From an uncultured Collinsella sp. (GTDB taxonomy: Bacteria > Actinomycetota > Coriobacteriia > Coriobacteriales > Coriobacteriaceae), in assembly GCA_958403205.1 (NCBI GenBank), contig CATXWM010000005.1, positions 34,924 through 98,923 of the forward strand: 64,000 bases of DNA, written 5' to 3'. Of this stretch, positions 1 through 8,620 are shown one piece after another; position 1 is the stretch's first letter; each line of letters opens with the position of its first letter. The notes beneath the pieces are model-generated. The model saw only the letters and a list, made by a program, of their open reading frames with translations. It was not told the DNA's origin and did no database searches. A program made the position numbers and the translations under genes.

Positions 1-233
1 ACCGCGGCGCCCAGCTGGCCCCAGTCGAACTTGGGATAGCGCTCGGTCGCACCAAAGTTGTTGTCGTATAGCAGCACCTGGTAGCGACCAGTCGCTGCCG
101 TGTCAGAACTCGGCAGATACGTCACGCTGTGCTGGCCTGCATTGAGCGAGAAATCGCCCTGGGCCTGCAATAACTTGTCTTCAAAGCCCGAGCCAGCCCA
201 TTGCCACTCCTTTCTATTTCTGGGTCCATCTTC
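1..233 (-). pseudogene. Aryl-sulfate sulfotransferase-like fragment, 5'-truncated, runs off left edge
   Basis: The minus strand is open from a TGA at 234-236 to the window edge, about 77 codons. It reads like the C-terminal part of a periplasmic aryl-sulfate sulfotransferase: a GQHSVTYL segment followed by LLYDNNFGATERYP resembles the family's QH and FDNN strands. There is no usable start codon or ribosome site before the similarity begins, and the next gene ends at 288, so the N-terminal several hundred residues are missing. I infer a degraded or rearranged copy. The family assignment rests on remembered motif similarity and is moderate. The 3' end lies outside the window. Confidence 0.4.
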
Positions 234-287
234 TCACTGCTGGCGGCCGAAAATGATCCGTTTTCCTCCGACCCCGAGGGATCGTTC

Positions 288-1247
288 TTAGTACTTGAAG
301 AAGCCCTCGCCCGAGCTTTCGCCCAGCTTGCCTTCGTCGAGCATTTTCTTGAGGACGGAGGCCATGGCCTTAAAGTTGTAGGGCATCATCATCTTCTTGA
401 GCAGCGGGCTCACCAGGCCCGGCACCTTCTGATACTGCATGACGATGTTGTAGGCCGTCTGGATACCCACCGTGTCGAATACGCGGAACGGGCCCTTGGG
501 AGCGCCGGTGCCGCGCGTCCACGCGAGGTCGATGCTCTTGGGATCGCTCACGCCCGAGACGTACAGATCAAGGCCCGAAAGCAGCCACGGTACCAACATG
601 GAGTTGAGCAGATAACCGTTCTTTTCCTTGTTGACGGGCAACGCCAGCATACGGATGTCGTTGGCAAAGTCGACGAGTTCATCGAAGTAGCGCTTGTCGA
701 TCTGGTCCTGTGCCATGACCTCGGTCATGTTGTTCTTCCAGATAGAGTTGGCAAAGTGCAGCGACAGGTACTTCTCGGGGCGGCCAGTGTACTTGGCAAA
801 GGTACTCGGCAGTAACGTGGAGGAGTTGGTCACGACGACGGTCTTTTGCGGAAGGACCGGGGCGAGCTTCTTGTAGAAGTCAATCTTTGCCTGGGTATCC
901 TCAGCCATAGACTCGATGACCAAATCGGCGTCGGCCACTGCCTTGGCAAGATCGAGCTCCAGCTTGAGTGTGGAGTAGGCGCGCTCAACGGCGGCGAGTG
1001 CCGCCTCTTTGTCGAAGGGCTTGCCGCTATCGGCGATACCGGAGCACCACTCGCCCGTGCCGTCCGCCATACCCTCGATTGCCGCGATGTACTCCTCGCG
1101 CACATGATCGATCTTGGGCTGGGTGCGGCCGATGCTGCCCTCGCTGCGCAGCCAAATCGTTACATCAAAGCCGCAGTAGGCAGCCTGAAAGGCAATCTGG
1201 CTTCCCAGCACGCCGCCGCCGGCAACACAAACGGTCTTGTAGCTCAT
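288..1247 (-). CDS. 3-hydroxyacyl-CoA (3-hydroxybutyryl-CoA) dehydrogenase
   Basis: 319 residues, the normal length for a stand-alone NAD-dependent 3-hydroxyacyl-CoA dehydrogenase. The N-terminal Rossmann fold starts at residue 8 with AGGGVLGSQIA. The central TNSSTLLPS segment, the LSLHFANS histidine and the later NGYLLNSMLVPW asparagine correspond to the catalytic Ser/His/Asn positions of the family. The C-terminal helical dimerisation domain is present. The reaction interconverts 3-hydroxyacyl-CoA and 3-oxoacyl-CoA in the cytoplasm, in butyrate-type or fatty-acid metabolism. The ATG follows GAGAGGA with good spacing. No thiolase or crotonase gene is adjacent, so the pathway cannot be fixed from this window. 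Confidence 0.85.
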   Translation of the reverse strand: MSYKTVCVAGGGVLGSQIAFQAAYCGFDVTIWLRSEGSIGRTQPKIDHVREEYIAAIEGMADGTGEWCSGIADSGKPFDKEAALAAVERAYSTLKLELDLAKAVADADLVIESMAEDTQAKIDFYKKLAPVLPQKTVVVTNSSTLLPSTFAKYTGRPEKYLSLHFANSIWKNNMTEVMAQDQIDKRYFDELVDFANDIRMLALPVNKEKNGYLLNSMLVPWLLSGLDLYVSGVSDPKSIDLAWTRGTGAPKGPFRVFDTVGIQTAYNIVMQYQKVPGLVSPLLKKMMMPYNFKAMASVLKKMLDEGKLGESSGEGFFKY

Positions 1248-1417
1248 GGAACGGTCCTCTCTTACGTAATTCCATAGATGTGTATTTATTCAACCGTAAG
1301 GATGACGCGCGCTGGGGGTGGGTTCTATAAACGGATGGTTTTTTGCCGCGAACGGCTACACCTGTTCATTATCTCTCGATTTTGGAGGCCCTTTTTAGCG
1401 CTGCTGGACCGCTTTTT

Positions 1418-1541
1418 CGGAAGTGCGGGGAAAAATCGAGTTTCGTCGACCAGATCGGCTTTTTTTACAACAAAACCGCAGGTCACGAGCGCCAAAAAAG
1501 ACAGTGTGCTCGGAAGGTTCGCATTTTTCACCGCACTTCTG
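1418..1541. repeat. MITE-like inverted-repeat element, copy D1
   Basis: Arms 1418-1438 and 1521-1541 are inverted copies, about 18 of 21 positions matching and centred on GAAGTGCGG and AAAAAT. Looser complementarity continues outward around GCTGCTGG and CTGCAGCAAGC. The loop contains, on the minus strand, CCTGCGGTTTTG next to a TTTTTTG stretch, and both recur in the element at 36.93-37.10 kb. It has no coding capacity of its own. A non-autonomous mobile element or structured RNA are both possible. Confidence 0.5.
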
Positions 1542-1597
1542 AAATACAAGCCCACGGAAGGCTGCAGCAAGCTCATTTGCGCAACATATGTCCAGCA

Positions 1598-1632
1598 AAA
1601 CGGGTGGTAGCCGGTACGGCTACCACCCGTTT
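1598..1632 (-). terminator. Perfect 16-bp stem terminator after activase gene
   Basis: 16-bp perfect arms (1598-1613 and 1617-1632) with a 3-nt loop. Both ends run into A/T tracts, so it can work on either strand. It lies 28 bp past the stop of the 1593-residue activase gene. Confidence 0.8.
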
Positions 1633-1660
1633 GTCTCATATCTGGCACATGGCAGGCCAG

Positions 1661-4600
1661 CTACTTCTTAATGCCGCGTCCCAGACGCTTGGCGACCGAT
1701 GCAACGGCTTCCTCGCTGGCCGGCCCGCAGCTCACACAGCCGTCGTGGGCACGCATCTGGCCGGTGACCTCGTCCATCGCGAGCGGCGCCACCTTCTCGA
1801 GCTTAAAGCCCTTACCGGCGCGCATGTTTTCCTTGGCCACGCTGATCATGAGCTTAATACGGTTGAGCTGGTTGACCTCGGACGCGCCGGGGTCGTAGTC
1901 CACCGCGACGATATTGCTCTCGGGGTGCTGACGGCGCAGTTCCTTAATCACGGCCTTGCCCACCACGTGGTTGGGCAGGCACGCGAAGGGCTGCGTGCAG
2001 ATGATGTTGGGCGCGCCGTGGTCGATCAGGTCGAGCATCTCGGCCGTGAGTAACCAGCCCTCGCCCATGTTGTTGCACACCGAGAGCACCGTGCGAGCCT
2101 TGTCCGCCATGGTGCCGATGCGCTCGGGTGCCTCAAAGCGGCGGGACTTTTCGAGCATCTCCTCCACCGGCGTGCGCATCCAGTCCACGAGCTTAATGAG
2201 CGCCTGCATGCTAGCGCGCGCCGTGGCAGAGCTTCCCAGCTCGTCCTTCTGCAGCTCGGCGTTACTCATGGAGTACAGGAAGAAGTCGAGCAGGCCCGGC
2301 ACCACAGCCTCGCAGCCCTCGCGCTCGATCACATCGACCACGTGGTTGTTGGCCGTGGGATGGAACTTGACCAGAATCTCGCCGACCACGCCCACGCGTG
2401 GCTTGGTGCCCTCGCCCACGAGCGGCATGGTGTCGAACGCACGGATGGCCTCGCGGCACAGCTTGGTGTAGTTGTGGCGGTTAAACTTGGGCGCCAGCTT
2501 GCGGGCGCGCGCCATGTACTCCTCGTAGAGCGCGTTGGCGGCACCGGGCGTGGCCTCGTACGGGCGGCAGCGGTAGAGCATCTGCATCATCACATCGCCA
2601 AAGAGCACCGCGTAGACCGCCTGCTTGAGCAGCGCCGGCGTAATCTTAAAGCCGGGGTTGTCCTCGCCGAGCGCCACGGCCGAAAGCGAGATCACCGGGA
2701 TCTCGGGGTGGCCGCTCTCGCGCAGGGCCTTGCGGATGAGTGCGATGTAGTTGGTGGCACGGCAGCCGCCGCCGGTCTGGCTGATAACCACGGCGGTCTT
2801 GGACAGGTCGTACCGACCGCTCTCGATGGCCTCCATGATCTGGCCCGTCACCAGGATCGACGGATAGCAGATGTCGTTGTTCACATAGCGCAGGCCAGCC
2901 TCGACGGCGTCGTGATCGGTCGAGGGCAGCAGCTCCAAATTGTAGCCGGCACCACGGAACACCTCTTTGACCAGGTCAAAGTGGATCGGCGCCATTTGCG
3001 GGCACAGGATGGTGTAGCCCTCCTCGCGCATCTGCTCGGTAAAGGGCACCTTGGGCCACGCGGTCGAAGCACTGTCGCGCTGAGCCTCAAACGTGTACTT
3101 GCGGCTCGCGAACGCGGGGGCATCCGTGGAGGGTGTCACCGGCGCGGCATCGCCCTGCTCGTAGGCCTCGCCCGCGGCCGTGGCCTCGGCCAAGCGCTCG
3201 GCCTCCTGGTCCTTGAGCGCGGCCATGAGCGAGCGGATACGAATTCGCGCGGCACCTAGGTTGGACACCTCATCGATCTTGAGCACGGTGTAGATCTTGC
3301 CGCTGGCCTCCAGGATCTCCTGCACCTGGTCGGTGGTCAGAGCGTCCAGGCCGCAGCCGAAAGAGTTGAGCTGGATCAGGTCCAGGTCGTTGCGCATCGT
3401 CACAAAACGGGCGACGGCGTACAGGCGGCTGTGGTACATCCACTGGTCAACGACGCGAATCGGACGCTCGGGCTTCACGAGATGCGCGAGCGAATCCTCG
3501 GTAAAGACCGCAAAGCCAAAGCTCGAGATCAGCTCGGGCAGGGCGTGGTTGATCTCGGGGTCGTTATGGTAGGGGCGGCCGGCGAGCACAATGCCGTGGC
3601 CGCCGTGGTCCTCGACCCACTTAAGGGCCTCCTCGCCCATGGTCTGGATATCCTCGTGGAAGCGCGCATCGGCCTCAAAAGCAGCGTTGACGGCGGCATC
3701 GACCTCGGAGCGCGTGATCTTAGGACCGCGCACGCGACCGCGACCGGCCTCAGCATCGGCCACGCGGTCGACGGCGAGCACCTGGTACAGACGGCGTTTG
3801 AGCTCGGTCTTGTCGTGATACGGCACAAACGGATACAGGAACTCGATATTCTGCTCGCGAATCTCGTCGATATTGAGCGCCAGCGCCGTGGGGTAGCTCA
3901 TGACGATGGGGCAGTTATAGCAGTTGCCTGCCGTCGGATCCTCCTTGCGCTCCCAGCGCACGCACGGCATCCAAATAAAGTCGACATCGCGGTCGATAAG
4001 GTTCATCACATGGCCGTGGCTCATCTTTGCCGGGTAGCACACGCTCTCGGACGGCATGGACTCGATGCCCGCCTGGTAGGTCTTCTTGCTTGACTGGTCG
4101 GACAGCTGCACGCTAAAGCCCAGGCGCGTAAAGAACGCATGCCAGAAGGGGTAGTTCTCGTACATGTTGAGCGCGCGCGGGATGCCGACGGTGCCGCGCG
4201 GGGCCTCGTCGGGGCTCAGCACCTCGCGGTTAAAGAGCAACTCGTTTTTCTTTTTGAAGAGGTTGGGGGCCTCGGTCTTCTGCTTTTTGTGGCCGGCGCC
4301 CTTCTCGCAGCGGTTGCCGGTAATGAAGCGCCTGCCGCCGCCAAAGTCGTTGACGGTAAGCTGGCAGTTGTTAGAGCAACGGCCGCAGCGGACATGCTTT
4401 TGCGTCACGGTGAGGTGCGCGATGTCCTCGGCCGAAAGGATGGTCGAGGTACCGTCGGCACCGGCGCGATCGCGGGCGAGCAGGGCCGCACCGTAGGCGC
4501 CCATGCAGCCGGCAATGTCGGGACGCACGGCATGCACGCCGGTGAGCTGCTCAAATGCGCGCAGTGTGGCATCGGACATAAAGGTGCCGCCCTGGACGAT

Positions 4601-6442
4601 CACCTGGCTGCCGATCTCCTTGGGATCGCGCAGCTTAATGACCTTGAAGAGGGCATTCTTGATGACGGAATAGGACAGGCCGGCCGCGATGTCGCCCACC
4701 GTGGCGCCTTCCTTTTGCGCCTGCTTGACGCGCGAGTTCATAAAGACCGTGCAGCGGCTGCCCAAATCAACCGGGGCCTTGGCATGGATGGCAGCGTCGG
4801 CAAATGCGCGCACGTCCATGTTCATAGACACGGCGAAGCTCTCGATAAAGCTGCCGCAACCCGACGAGCAGGCCTCGTTGAGCATGATGTGCTCGATAAC
4901 GCCGTCCTTGACGCGCAGGCACTTCATGTCCTGGCCGCCAATGTCCAGAATGAACTCGACGCCGGGTAGGAACGCCTTGGCGCCGCGCAGGTGCGCGACG
5001 GTCTCGATCTCGCCGGAGTCGGCCTTGAGGGCCTCGATGAGCAGCGCCTCACCGTAGCCCGTGGTGGTCACGTGACCGATGGTGCAGCCCGCGGGGATGT
5101 GGTTGTAGAAATCGGCCATGATGACCTTGGCCGTGCCCAGGATGTCGCCGTTGTTGTTGCCGTACCAGGTGTGCAGCAGCTGACCGTCCTCGCCCACGAG
5201 CGCGGCTTTCATGGTGGTGGAGCCGGCGTCGATGCCAATGAACACGCGGCCGGTGTAGCCTTCGAGCTTGCCCTTGGGGACGACCTCGGTGTCGTGGCGG
5301 GTCTTGAACTCGGCAAAGTCCTCGTCGGTGGCAAAGAGCGGGTCCAGACGCTCGACCTCGGCACCCTGTGTGTCACCCAGAGCATCGATGGCCTCGATGA
5401 GCTGCGGGAACGTGCTGAGTTTATTGGACTCGTGCGCCATGGCGGCGCCGCTCGCCACAAACAGGTGAGCGTTTTGGGGCACGATACGGTGCTCCTCGTC
5501 CAGATTGAGCGTGAGGTAGAAGCGGTGGCGCAGCTCGGAGAGATACTGCAGCGGGCCGCCCAGGAAGGCGACGTTGCCGCGGATGGGACGGCCGCACGCC
5601 AGGCCCGAGATGGTCTGGGTCACGACAGCCTGGAAGATGGAGGCGGCGACGTCCTCGGGGCGGGCGCCCTCGTTGAGCAGCGGCTGGACGTCGGTCTTGG
5701 CAAAGACGCCGCAGCGGCTGGCGATGGGATAGATGGTGGTGGCGTTGGCCGCGAGCTCGTTGAGGCCGCTCGCGTCGGTGTGCAGCAGGGTTGCCATCTG
5801 GTCGATGAACGCGCCCGTGCCGCCGGCGCAGGTGCCGTTCATGCGCTGCTCGATGCCGTTGTCGAAATAGATGATCTTGGCGTCCTCGCCGCCCAGCTCG
5901 ATGGCAACGTCGGTGGCCGGGATAAGAGTCTCGACAGCGCGCTTGCTGGCGATGACCTCCTGGACAAACTCCAGGTCGAGCCACTGGGACAGCAGCAGGC
6001 CGCCCGAGCCGGTAATGGCGCAGGTCATCTGGGCCGTCGGCAGCACGGTCGCAGCGCCCTCGAACAGGTCGCGGGCGCAGGCGCGGACGTCGGTGTGGTG
6101 GCGCTGGTACTTGGCGTAGACGATCTGGTTGTCGTCGTTGAGCACGGCGAGCTTAACGGTGGTGGAGCCCACGTCGATGCCCAGATGCAGGCTGCCGCGA
6201 GCGTTCTCGGGGTTGAAGATCGCGCCTTCGGGGGCCTGGCCGGCGGCTACGGGCTCAGCGGCGGTGGCGGGCTCGCTAGCGACGGACGTCTCCCCTGCCG
6301 CGTTCTTGGCATCGGCAACTGCCTCGGCAACTTTCTCGGCAGCTGCGGTCGCGGCCTTCTGCGCGGCATCCACCACGGCGGGTGCAGCTTCACGCGCGGC
6401 AGCGACCATACGGTCCTTTATGCCCTCGACGAGTTTGCTCAT
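1661..6442 (-). CDS. Giant acyl-CoA dehydratase activase, double ASKHA domains fused to DUF2229 region
   Basis: 1593 residues. Residues 1-75 are an Ala/Glu-rich, probably helical extension. Two BadF/BadG/BcrA/BcrD-type ATPase domains follow, with phosphate motifs GIDVGSTTVK at 88-97 and GIDAGSTTMK at 403-412. Cysteines of the [4Fe-4S] ligand type are C205/C244 in the first and C525/C529/C564 in the second. A C686-x2-C689-x3-C693 cluster precedes a long DUF2229/HgdB-like C-terminal half beginning near 760 (MYENYPFWHAFF). The archetype HgdC couples ATP hydrolysis to one-electron reduction of 2-hydroxyacyl-CoA dehydratase. Here activator and putative acceptor-like modules share one chain. The ATG follows GAGGAGAG, and the TetR gene lies 11 bp upstream, so the two are probably co-transcribed. 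The true substrate is unknown. Confidence 0.85.
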   Translation of the reverse strand: MSKLVEGIKDRMVAAAREAAPAVVDAAQKAATAAAEKVAEAVADAKNAAGETSVASEPATAAEPVAAGQAPEGAIFNPENARGSLHLGIDVGSTTVKLAVLNDDNQIVYAKYQRHHTDVRACARDLFEGAATVLPTAQMTCAITGSGGLLLSQWLDLEFVQEVIASKRAVETLIPATDVAIELGGEDAKIIYFDNGIEQRMNGTCAGGTGAFIDQMATLLHTDASGLNELAANATTIYPIASRCGVFAKTDVQPLLNEGARPEDVAASIFQAVVTQTISGLACGRPIRGNVAFLGGPLQYLSELRHRFYLTLNLDEEHRIVPQNAHLFVASGAAMAHESNKLSTFPQLIEAIDALGDTQGAEVERLDPLFATDEDFAEFKTRHDTEVVPKGKLEGYTGRVFIGIDAGSTTMKAALVGEDGQLLHTWYGNNNGDILGTAKVIMADFYNHIPAGCTIGHVTTTGYGEALLIEALKADSGEIETVAHLRGAKAFLPGVEFILDIGGQDMKCLRVKDGVIEHIMLNEACSSGCGSFIESFAVSMNMDVRAFADAAIHAKAPVDLGSRCTVFMNSRVKQAQKEGATVGDIAAGLSYSVIKNALFKVIKLRDPKEIGSQVIVQGGTFMSDATLRAFEQLTGVHAVRPDIAGCMGAYGAALLARDRAGADGTSTILSAEDIAHLTVTQKHVRCGRCSNNCQLTVNDFGGGRRFITGNRCEKGAGHKKQKTEAPNLFKKKNELLFNREVLSPDEAPRGTVGIPRALNMYENYPFWHAFFTRLGFSVQLSDQSSKKTYQAGIESMPSESVCYPAKMSHGHVMNLIDRDVDFIWMPCVRWERKEDPTAGNCYNCPIVMSYPTALALNIDEIREQNIEFLYPFVPYHDKTELKRRLYQVLAVDRVADAEAGRGRVRGPKITRSEVDAAVNAAFEADARFHEDIQTMGEEALKWVEDHGGHGIVLAGRPYHNDPEINHALPELISSFGFAVFTEDSLAHLVKPERPIRVVDQWMYHSRLYAVARFVTMRNDLDLIQLNSFGCGLDALTTDQVQEILEASGKIYTVLKIDEVSNLGAARIRIRSLMAALKDQEAERLAEATAAGEAYEQGDAAPVTPSTDAPAFASRKYTFEAQRDSASTAWPKVPFTEQMREEGYTILCPQMAPIHFDLVKEVFRGAGYNLELLPSTDHDAVEAGLRYVNNDICYPSILVTGQIMEAIESGRYDLSKTAVVISQTGGGCRATNYIALIRKALRESGHPEIPVISLSAVALGEDNPGFKITPALLKQAVYAVLFGDVMMQMLYRCRPYEATPGAANALYEEYMARARKLAPKFNRHNYTKLCREAIRAFDTMPLVGEGTKPRVGVVGEILVKFHPTANNHVVDVIEREGCEAVVPGLLDFFLYSMSNAELQKDELGSSATARASMQALIKLVDWMRTPVEEMLEKSRRFEAPERIGTMADKARTVLSVCNNMGEGWLLTAEMLDLIDHGAPNIICTQPFACLPNHVVGKAVIKELRRQHPESNIVAVDYDPGASEVNQLNRIKLMISVAKENMRAGKGFKLEKVAPLAMDEVTGQMRAHDGCVSCGPASEEAVASVAKRLGRGIKK

Positions 6443-6453
6443 TGTCTCTCCTC

Positions 6454-7164
6454 TTAGTTGTTGGACTCGACGGCTGCGGCGGTGTCGGCCGCGTCCTCGA
6501 GCTGCAGGTTCAATAGCTTCATGCCGTATTCCGGTACGTTGATATCGATGGGTTGGCCATACAGGTCACCAGGGCGCACAAAAGCGAGCACCGTCATAAT
6601 GCGCGCCATGGCCTCGGGCGATTCGGTAAGCCCGCGCTCAAACCAGCGCTGAATCATGCCGACCTCGGCACTCACGACGTAGGTGACGTAGTAGTCAAAG
6701 AACGTGCCCAGCGCCAGGCCCAAAATGCCCGTCTGCGCACGCGGCACCACAGCCTCGCGTGCGGTATCGATGATCTTTTTAATAAAGGCGGGGTCGCCGC
6801 CAGGGCCTAGCAGGGCACCAATAAGATCGCGATTTGCCGCAAGATAGCGCAGCAGCTCAACTGAGCCGGGCGCCGGTTCGAGCTCGTCGATGTTACGGTA
6901 AAGATCGGGCAGCTGAGCTGCGGTGATGAGCTCCACGCGCTCACGAATCTCAGCCAACAGGCCGTCCTCAATCTGGTTGATAAAGTCGGGAATATCGCGG
7001 TAGTGCGAATAGAACGTACGGCGCGTAAGACCGGCACGCTCGGTGAGCGACGCGACGTTAATGCGCGAAAGGTCGCCGCTTTCGGCAAGCTCGCTGGCAA
7101 GTGCCTGGCGAAGGGCACGCTGCGAGCGAAGGGACCGGCGGTCGCATTTCTCAAGCTGGGACAA
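6454..7164 (-). CDS. TetR/AcrR-family transcriptional regulator
   Basis: 236 residues. The N-terminal helix-turn-helix covers residues 30-55 (INVASLTERAGLTRRTFYSHY), the typical TetR recognition helix with TFYSHY. The remainder is a helical ligand-binding/dimerisation domain. The start codon is TTG, placed four bases after AAGGAGG. The gene ends 11 bp before the giant activase gene on the same strand, so it probably regulates itself and the activase from the palindrome at 7216-7230. The inducer cannot be guessed from sequence. Confidence 0.85.
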   Translation of the reverse strand: MSQLEKCDRRSLRSQRALRQALASELAESGDLSRINVASLTERAGLTRRTFYSHYRDIPDFINQIEDGLLAEIRERVELITAAQLPDLYRNIDELEPAPGSVELLRYLAANRDLIGALLGPGGDPAFIKKIIDTAREAVVPRAQTGILGLALGTFFDYYVTYVVSAEVGMIQRWFERGLTESPEAMARIMTVLAFVRPGDLYGQPIDINVPEYGMKLLNLQLEDAADTAAAVESNN

Positions 7165-7215
7165 GCGTCCTCCTTGTTACTCAGCCTGTGCGCTATTGCA
7201 CAGTGCGAGTATTAT

Positions 7216-7230
7216 TGCACACCGTGTGCA
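7216..7230. promoter_or_regulatory. Candidate TetR operator
   Basis: Perfect 6+3+6 palindrome TGCACA-CCG-TGTGCA, about 50 bp upstream of the TetR start codon. A second half-related palindrome GCAC-A-GTGC lies at 7198-7206. Position and symmetry suit an autoregulatory site; binding is inferred. Confidence 0.45.
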
Positions 7231-7257
7231 TCAACACGTAAAGGCAATATTTTAGAT

Positions 7258-7284
7258 GTGACGAAGGGACAGTCCCTTTGTCAC
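7258..7284. repeat. REP hairpin, GTGAC...GTCAC type, copy 1
   Basis: Stem of GTGACGAAGGGAC and GTCCCTTTGTCAC with a one-base turn. A near copy lies at 7694-7720. The AAGGGACAG core is shared with the other REP types of this window. Confidence 0.6.
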
Positions 7285-7426
7285 ATTCAGCGACCGCCTA
7301 GGTTGTGCCAGTTGTGCCTGGCTTTTGAAGCGGCATTGCCAATTGTTCAAAATGTCATTCGTGGGTAGAATAGTGTCGACGGCAGCCCAAGTTCTGGAAA
7401 GCTGGGCAGCGCCGTTGTTTGCATTA

Positions 7427-7455
7427 GGGGGTCAACGCCTTAGCGGCGGCGACCC
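7427..7455 (-). terminator. Hairpin over the stop codon of the small peptide gene
   Basis: GGGGTC and GACCCC arms with partly paired GCCG/CGTT inside. The TAA of the peptide gene lies in the loop region. It could terminate the peptide mRNA or mediate pairing with an antisense RNA. Confidence 0.45.
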
Positions 7456-7565
7456 CTTCTGTTGCGCTTCGAACGCTGCTTGAGTGCCTCGGAAAGGCCG
7501 ACAAGCGCCGTGAAGAACGAGACCAAAGCGGTCAGAAGTCTCACGAAATCAATCAAATCGGTCAT
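7440..7565 (-). CDS. Small hydrophobic protein with very basic tail (type I toxin-like)
   Basis: 41 codons from the ATG at 7563-7565, which follows GGGAGGTG by six bases; an in-frame ATG six bases earlier is too close to that site. The product has a hydrophobic helix over residues 5-25 (FVRLLTALVSFFTALVGL), then a lysine/arginine-rich tail with eleven basic residues in the last fourteen. The stop lies inside a GGGGTC...GACCCC hairpin at 7427-7455. A second hairpin around 7380-7415 could end an antisense RNA from the plus strand. The size and layout recall holin-like type I toxins, but no family can be named with confidence. It could also be a small membrane regulator. Confidence 0.5.
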   Translation of the reverse strand: MTDLIDFVRLLTALVSFFTALVGLSEALKQRSKRNRRGRRR

Positions 7566-7693
7566 GGGCATCACCTCCCGTCAGATGGAGGGCGCTGCCC
7601 GGCACATGGAACTGCCGCCAACAGCATCAATTCTATCAAAGCGCAGTTAGGTATGCGAATGTTTGTTCGTATTTCAAGAGACCAGCGTCAACT

Positions 7694-7720
7694 GTGACAA
7701 AGGGGCTATCCCTTTGTCAC
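7694..7720. repeat. REP hairpin, GTGAC...GTCAC type, copy 2
   Basis: Stem of GTGACAAAGGG and CCCTTTGTCAC with a short loop. It sits directly after the stop of the HAD phosphatase gene (7722) and probably serves as its terminator. Confidence 0.6.
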
Positions 7721-7721
7721 A

Positions 7722-8585
7722 TTATTCGATGATGGTGCGGGAGTTCTGCTTATGCATGGTGGCGAGCATGTGTCTGGGAACGGCGTGGACCATGCAGCTG
7801 CCGATAGTCGCGCTCGCGGCGGCTTTAGCTGCATCGCTAGCGTTTTTGGTCGCGTAGCTGTGACGGAAACGCTTGAGCATGGCAATGTCGTTGCCGCCGT
7901 CTCCATAGACCGCGACCTCGTCCTCGGCAATGCCGTAGTAGCCCGCCAGCCAGGACACACTCTCGCCCTTGTTGCACGCCGCGTCCGTGATCTCAAACAT
8001 CACCGGGTCAAACGGCGCGTTGACTACACGGTCCGAGCGCTCGGCCAAATATGCCTTAAGGTCGCGCTCCAGCTCGGGCGAGGTCACGCGGCAGTTGATC
8101 TTGCACACATCGTGGCGCAGGATGTCACCGATCGACTGGTCGAAATACTGCTCCTCGTGATACCCGCCACGTGCACGCATACCGCGCATCACGATGCGCT
8201 TGATGGGGCTGTCCTTTTTAAAGCCCGCCTGGTGCATCTCGAACGACCCGCTCGAGAACATGCCATCGGGCGTGGAGCAATCAAAGCAAATGTCCGGGAA
8301 CGCCTTGAGCAGCTCCTCGGTGACCTGTGGGTCGATGGTCCAGGTCTTGAGCACCTCGCCATGGCTGTCGCGCACGATGGACCCATTGGAGCAGCAGGCG
8401 TCAAGCGCCAGGCCCGTAAAACCATGCTCGCCAATCGGCAGCGTCGAGCGTCCGGTCGCGGGAACCACATGCAGGCCAGCCTCGGTCAGCTCGCGAATGG
8501 CACGGCGGATGGTCCCATCTGCCTCGTGCAGGGCGTTCAGCAGCGTTCCGTCTAAGTCACTCGCAAACATCTTGATCATGGGCAT
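7722..8585 (-). CDS. HAD-superfamily Cof-type (IIB) phosphatase
   Basis: 287 residues, the usual length for Cof/YidA sugar-phosphate phosphatases. Motif I is DLDGTLLNA at residues 10-18, with the nucleophile and acid/base aspartates. The C-terminal motif IV is GDGGNDIAMLKRF. A C2B-type cap lies between them. It probably dephosphorylates small phosphorylated metabolites in the cytoplasm; the substrate is not deducible. Two in-frame ATGs (8585 and 8579) follow AGGAGAGGC, and the second has more usual spacing. It lies downstream of glnK but a terminator separates them. Confidence 0.85.
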   Translation of the reverse strand: MPMIKMFASDLDGTLLNALHEADGTIRRAIRELTEAGLHVVPATGRSTLPIGEHGFTGLALDACCSNGSIVRDSHGEVLKTWTIDPQVTEELLKAFPDICFDCSTPDGMFSSGSFEMHQAGFKKDSPIKRIVMRGMRARGGYHEEQYFDQSIGDILRHDVCKINCRVTSPELERDLKAYLAERSDRVVNAPFDPVMFEITDAACNKGESVSWLAGYYGIAEDEVAVYGDGGNDIAMLKRFRHSYATKNASDAAKAAASATIGSCMVHAVPRHMLATMHKQNSRTIIE

Positions 8586-8620
8586 GCCTCTCCTTCGTCT
8601 GCACGATATTGTAGACGAGA

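Larger units (their letters stand above)
1248..1660. other. Intergenic region between hydroxyacyl-CoA dehydrogenase and activase genes
   Basis: This 413-bp stretch holds the promoter side of the dehydrogenase gene, a MITE-like inverted-repeat element at about 1405-1575, and the activase terminator hairpin at 1598-1632. Short ORFs cross it on both strands, but they read through the repeat and lack convincing ribosome sites. Confidence 0.6.

Noticed and set aside
1325..1648. 107-codon minus-strand frame upstream of the dehydrogenase gene
   Set aside because: It runs through element D1 and the terminator hairpin, so its codons are dictated by repeats. Basic and low-complexity product, no ribosome site.
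4991..6457. 488-codon plus-strand frame opposite the activase gene
   Set aside because: Antisense shadow of a high-GC gene. Repetitive Gly/Ala/Val composition, no domain, no ribosome site; the minus-strand product has clear motifs.
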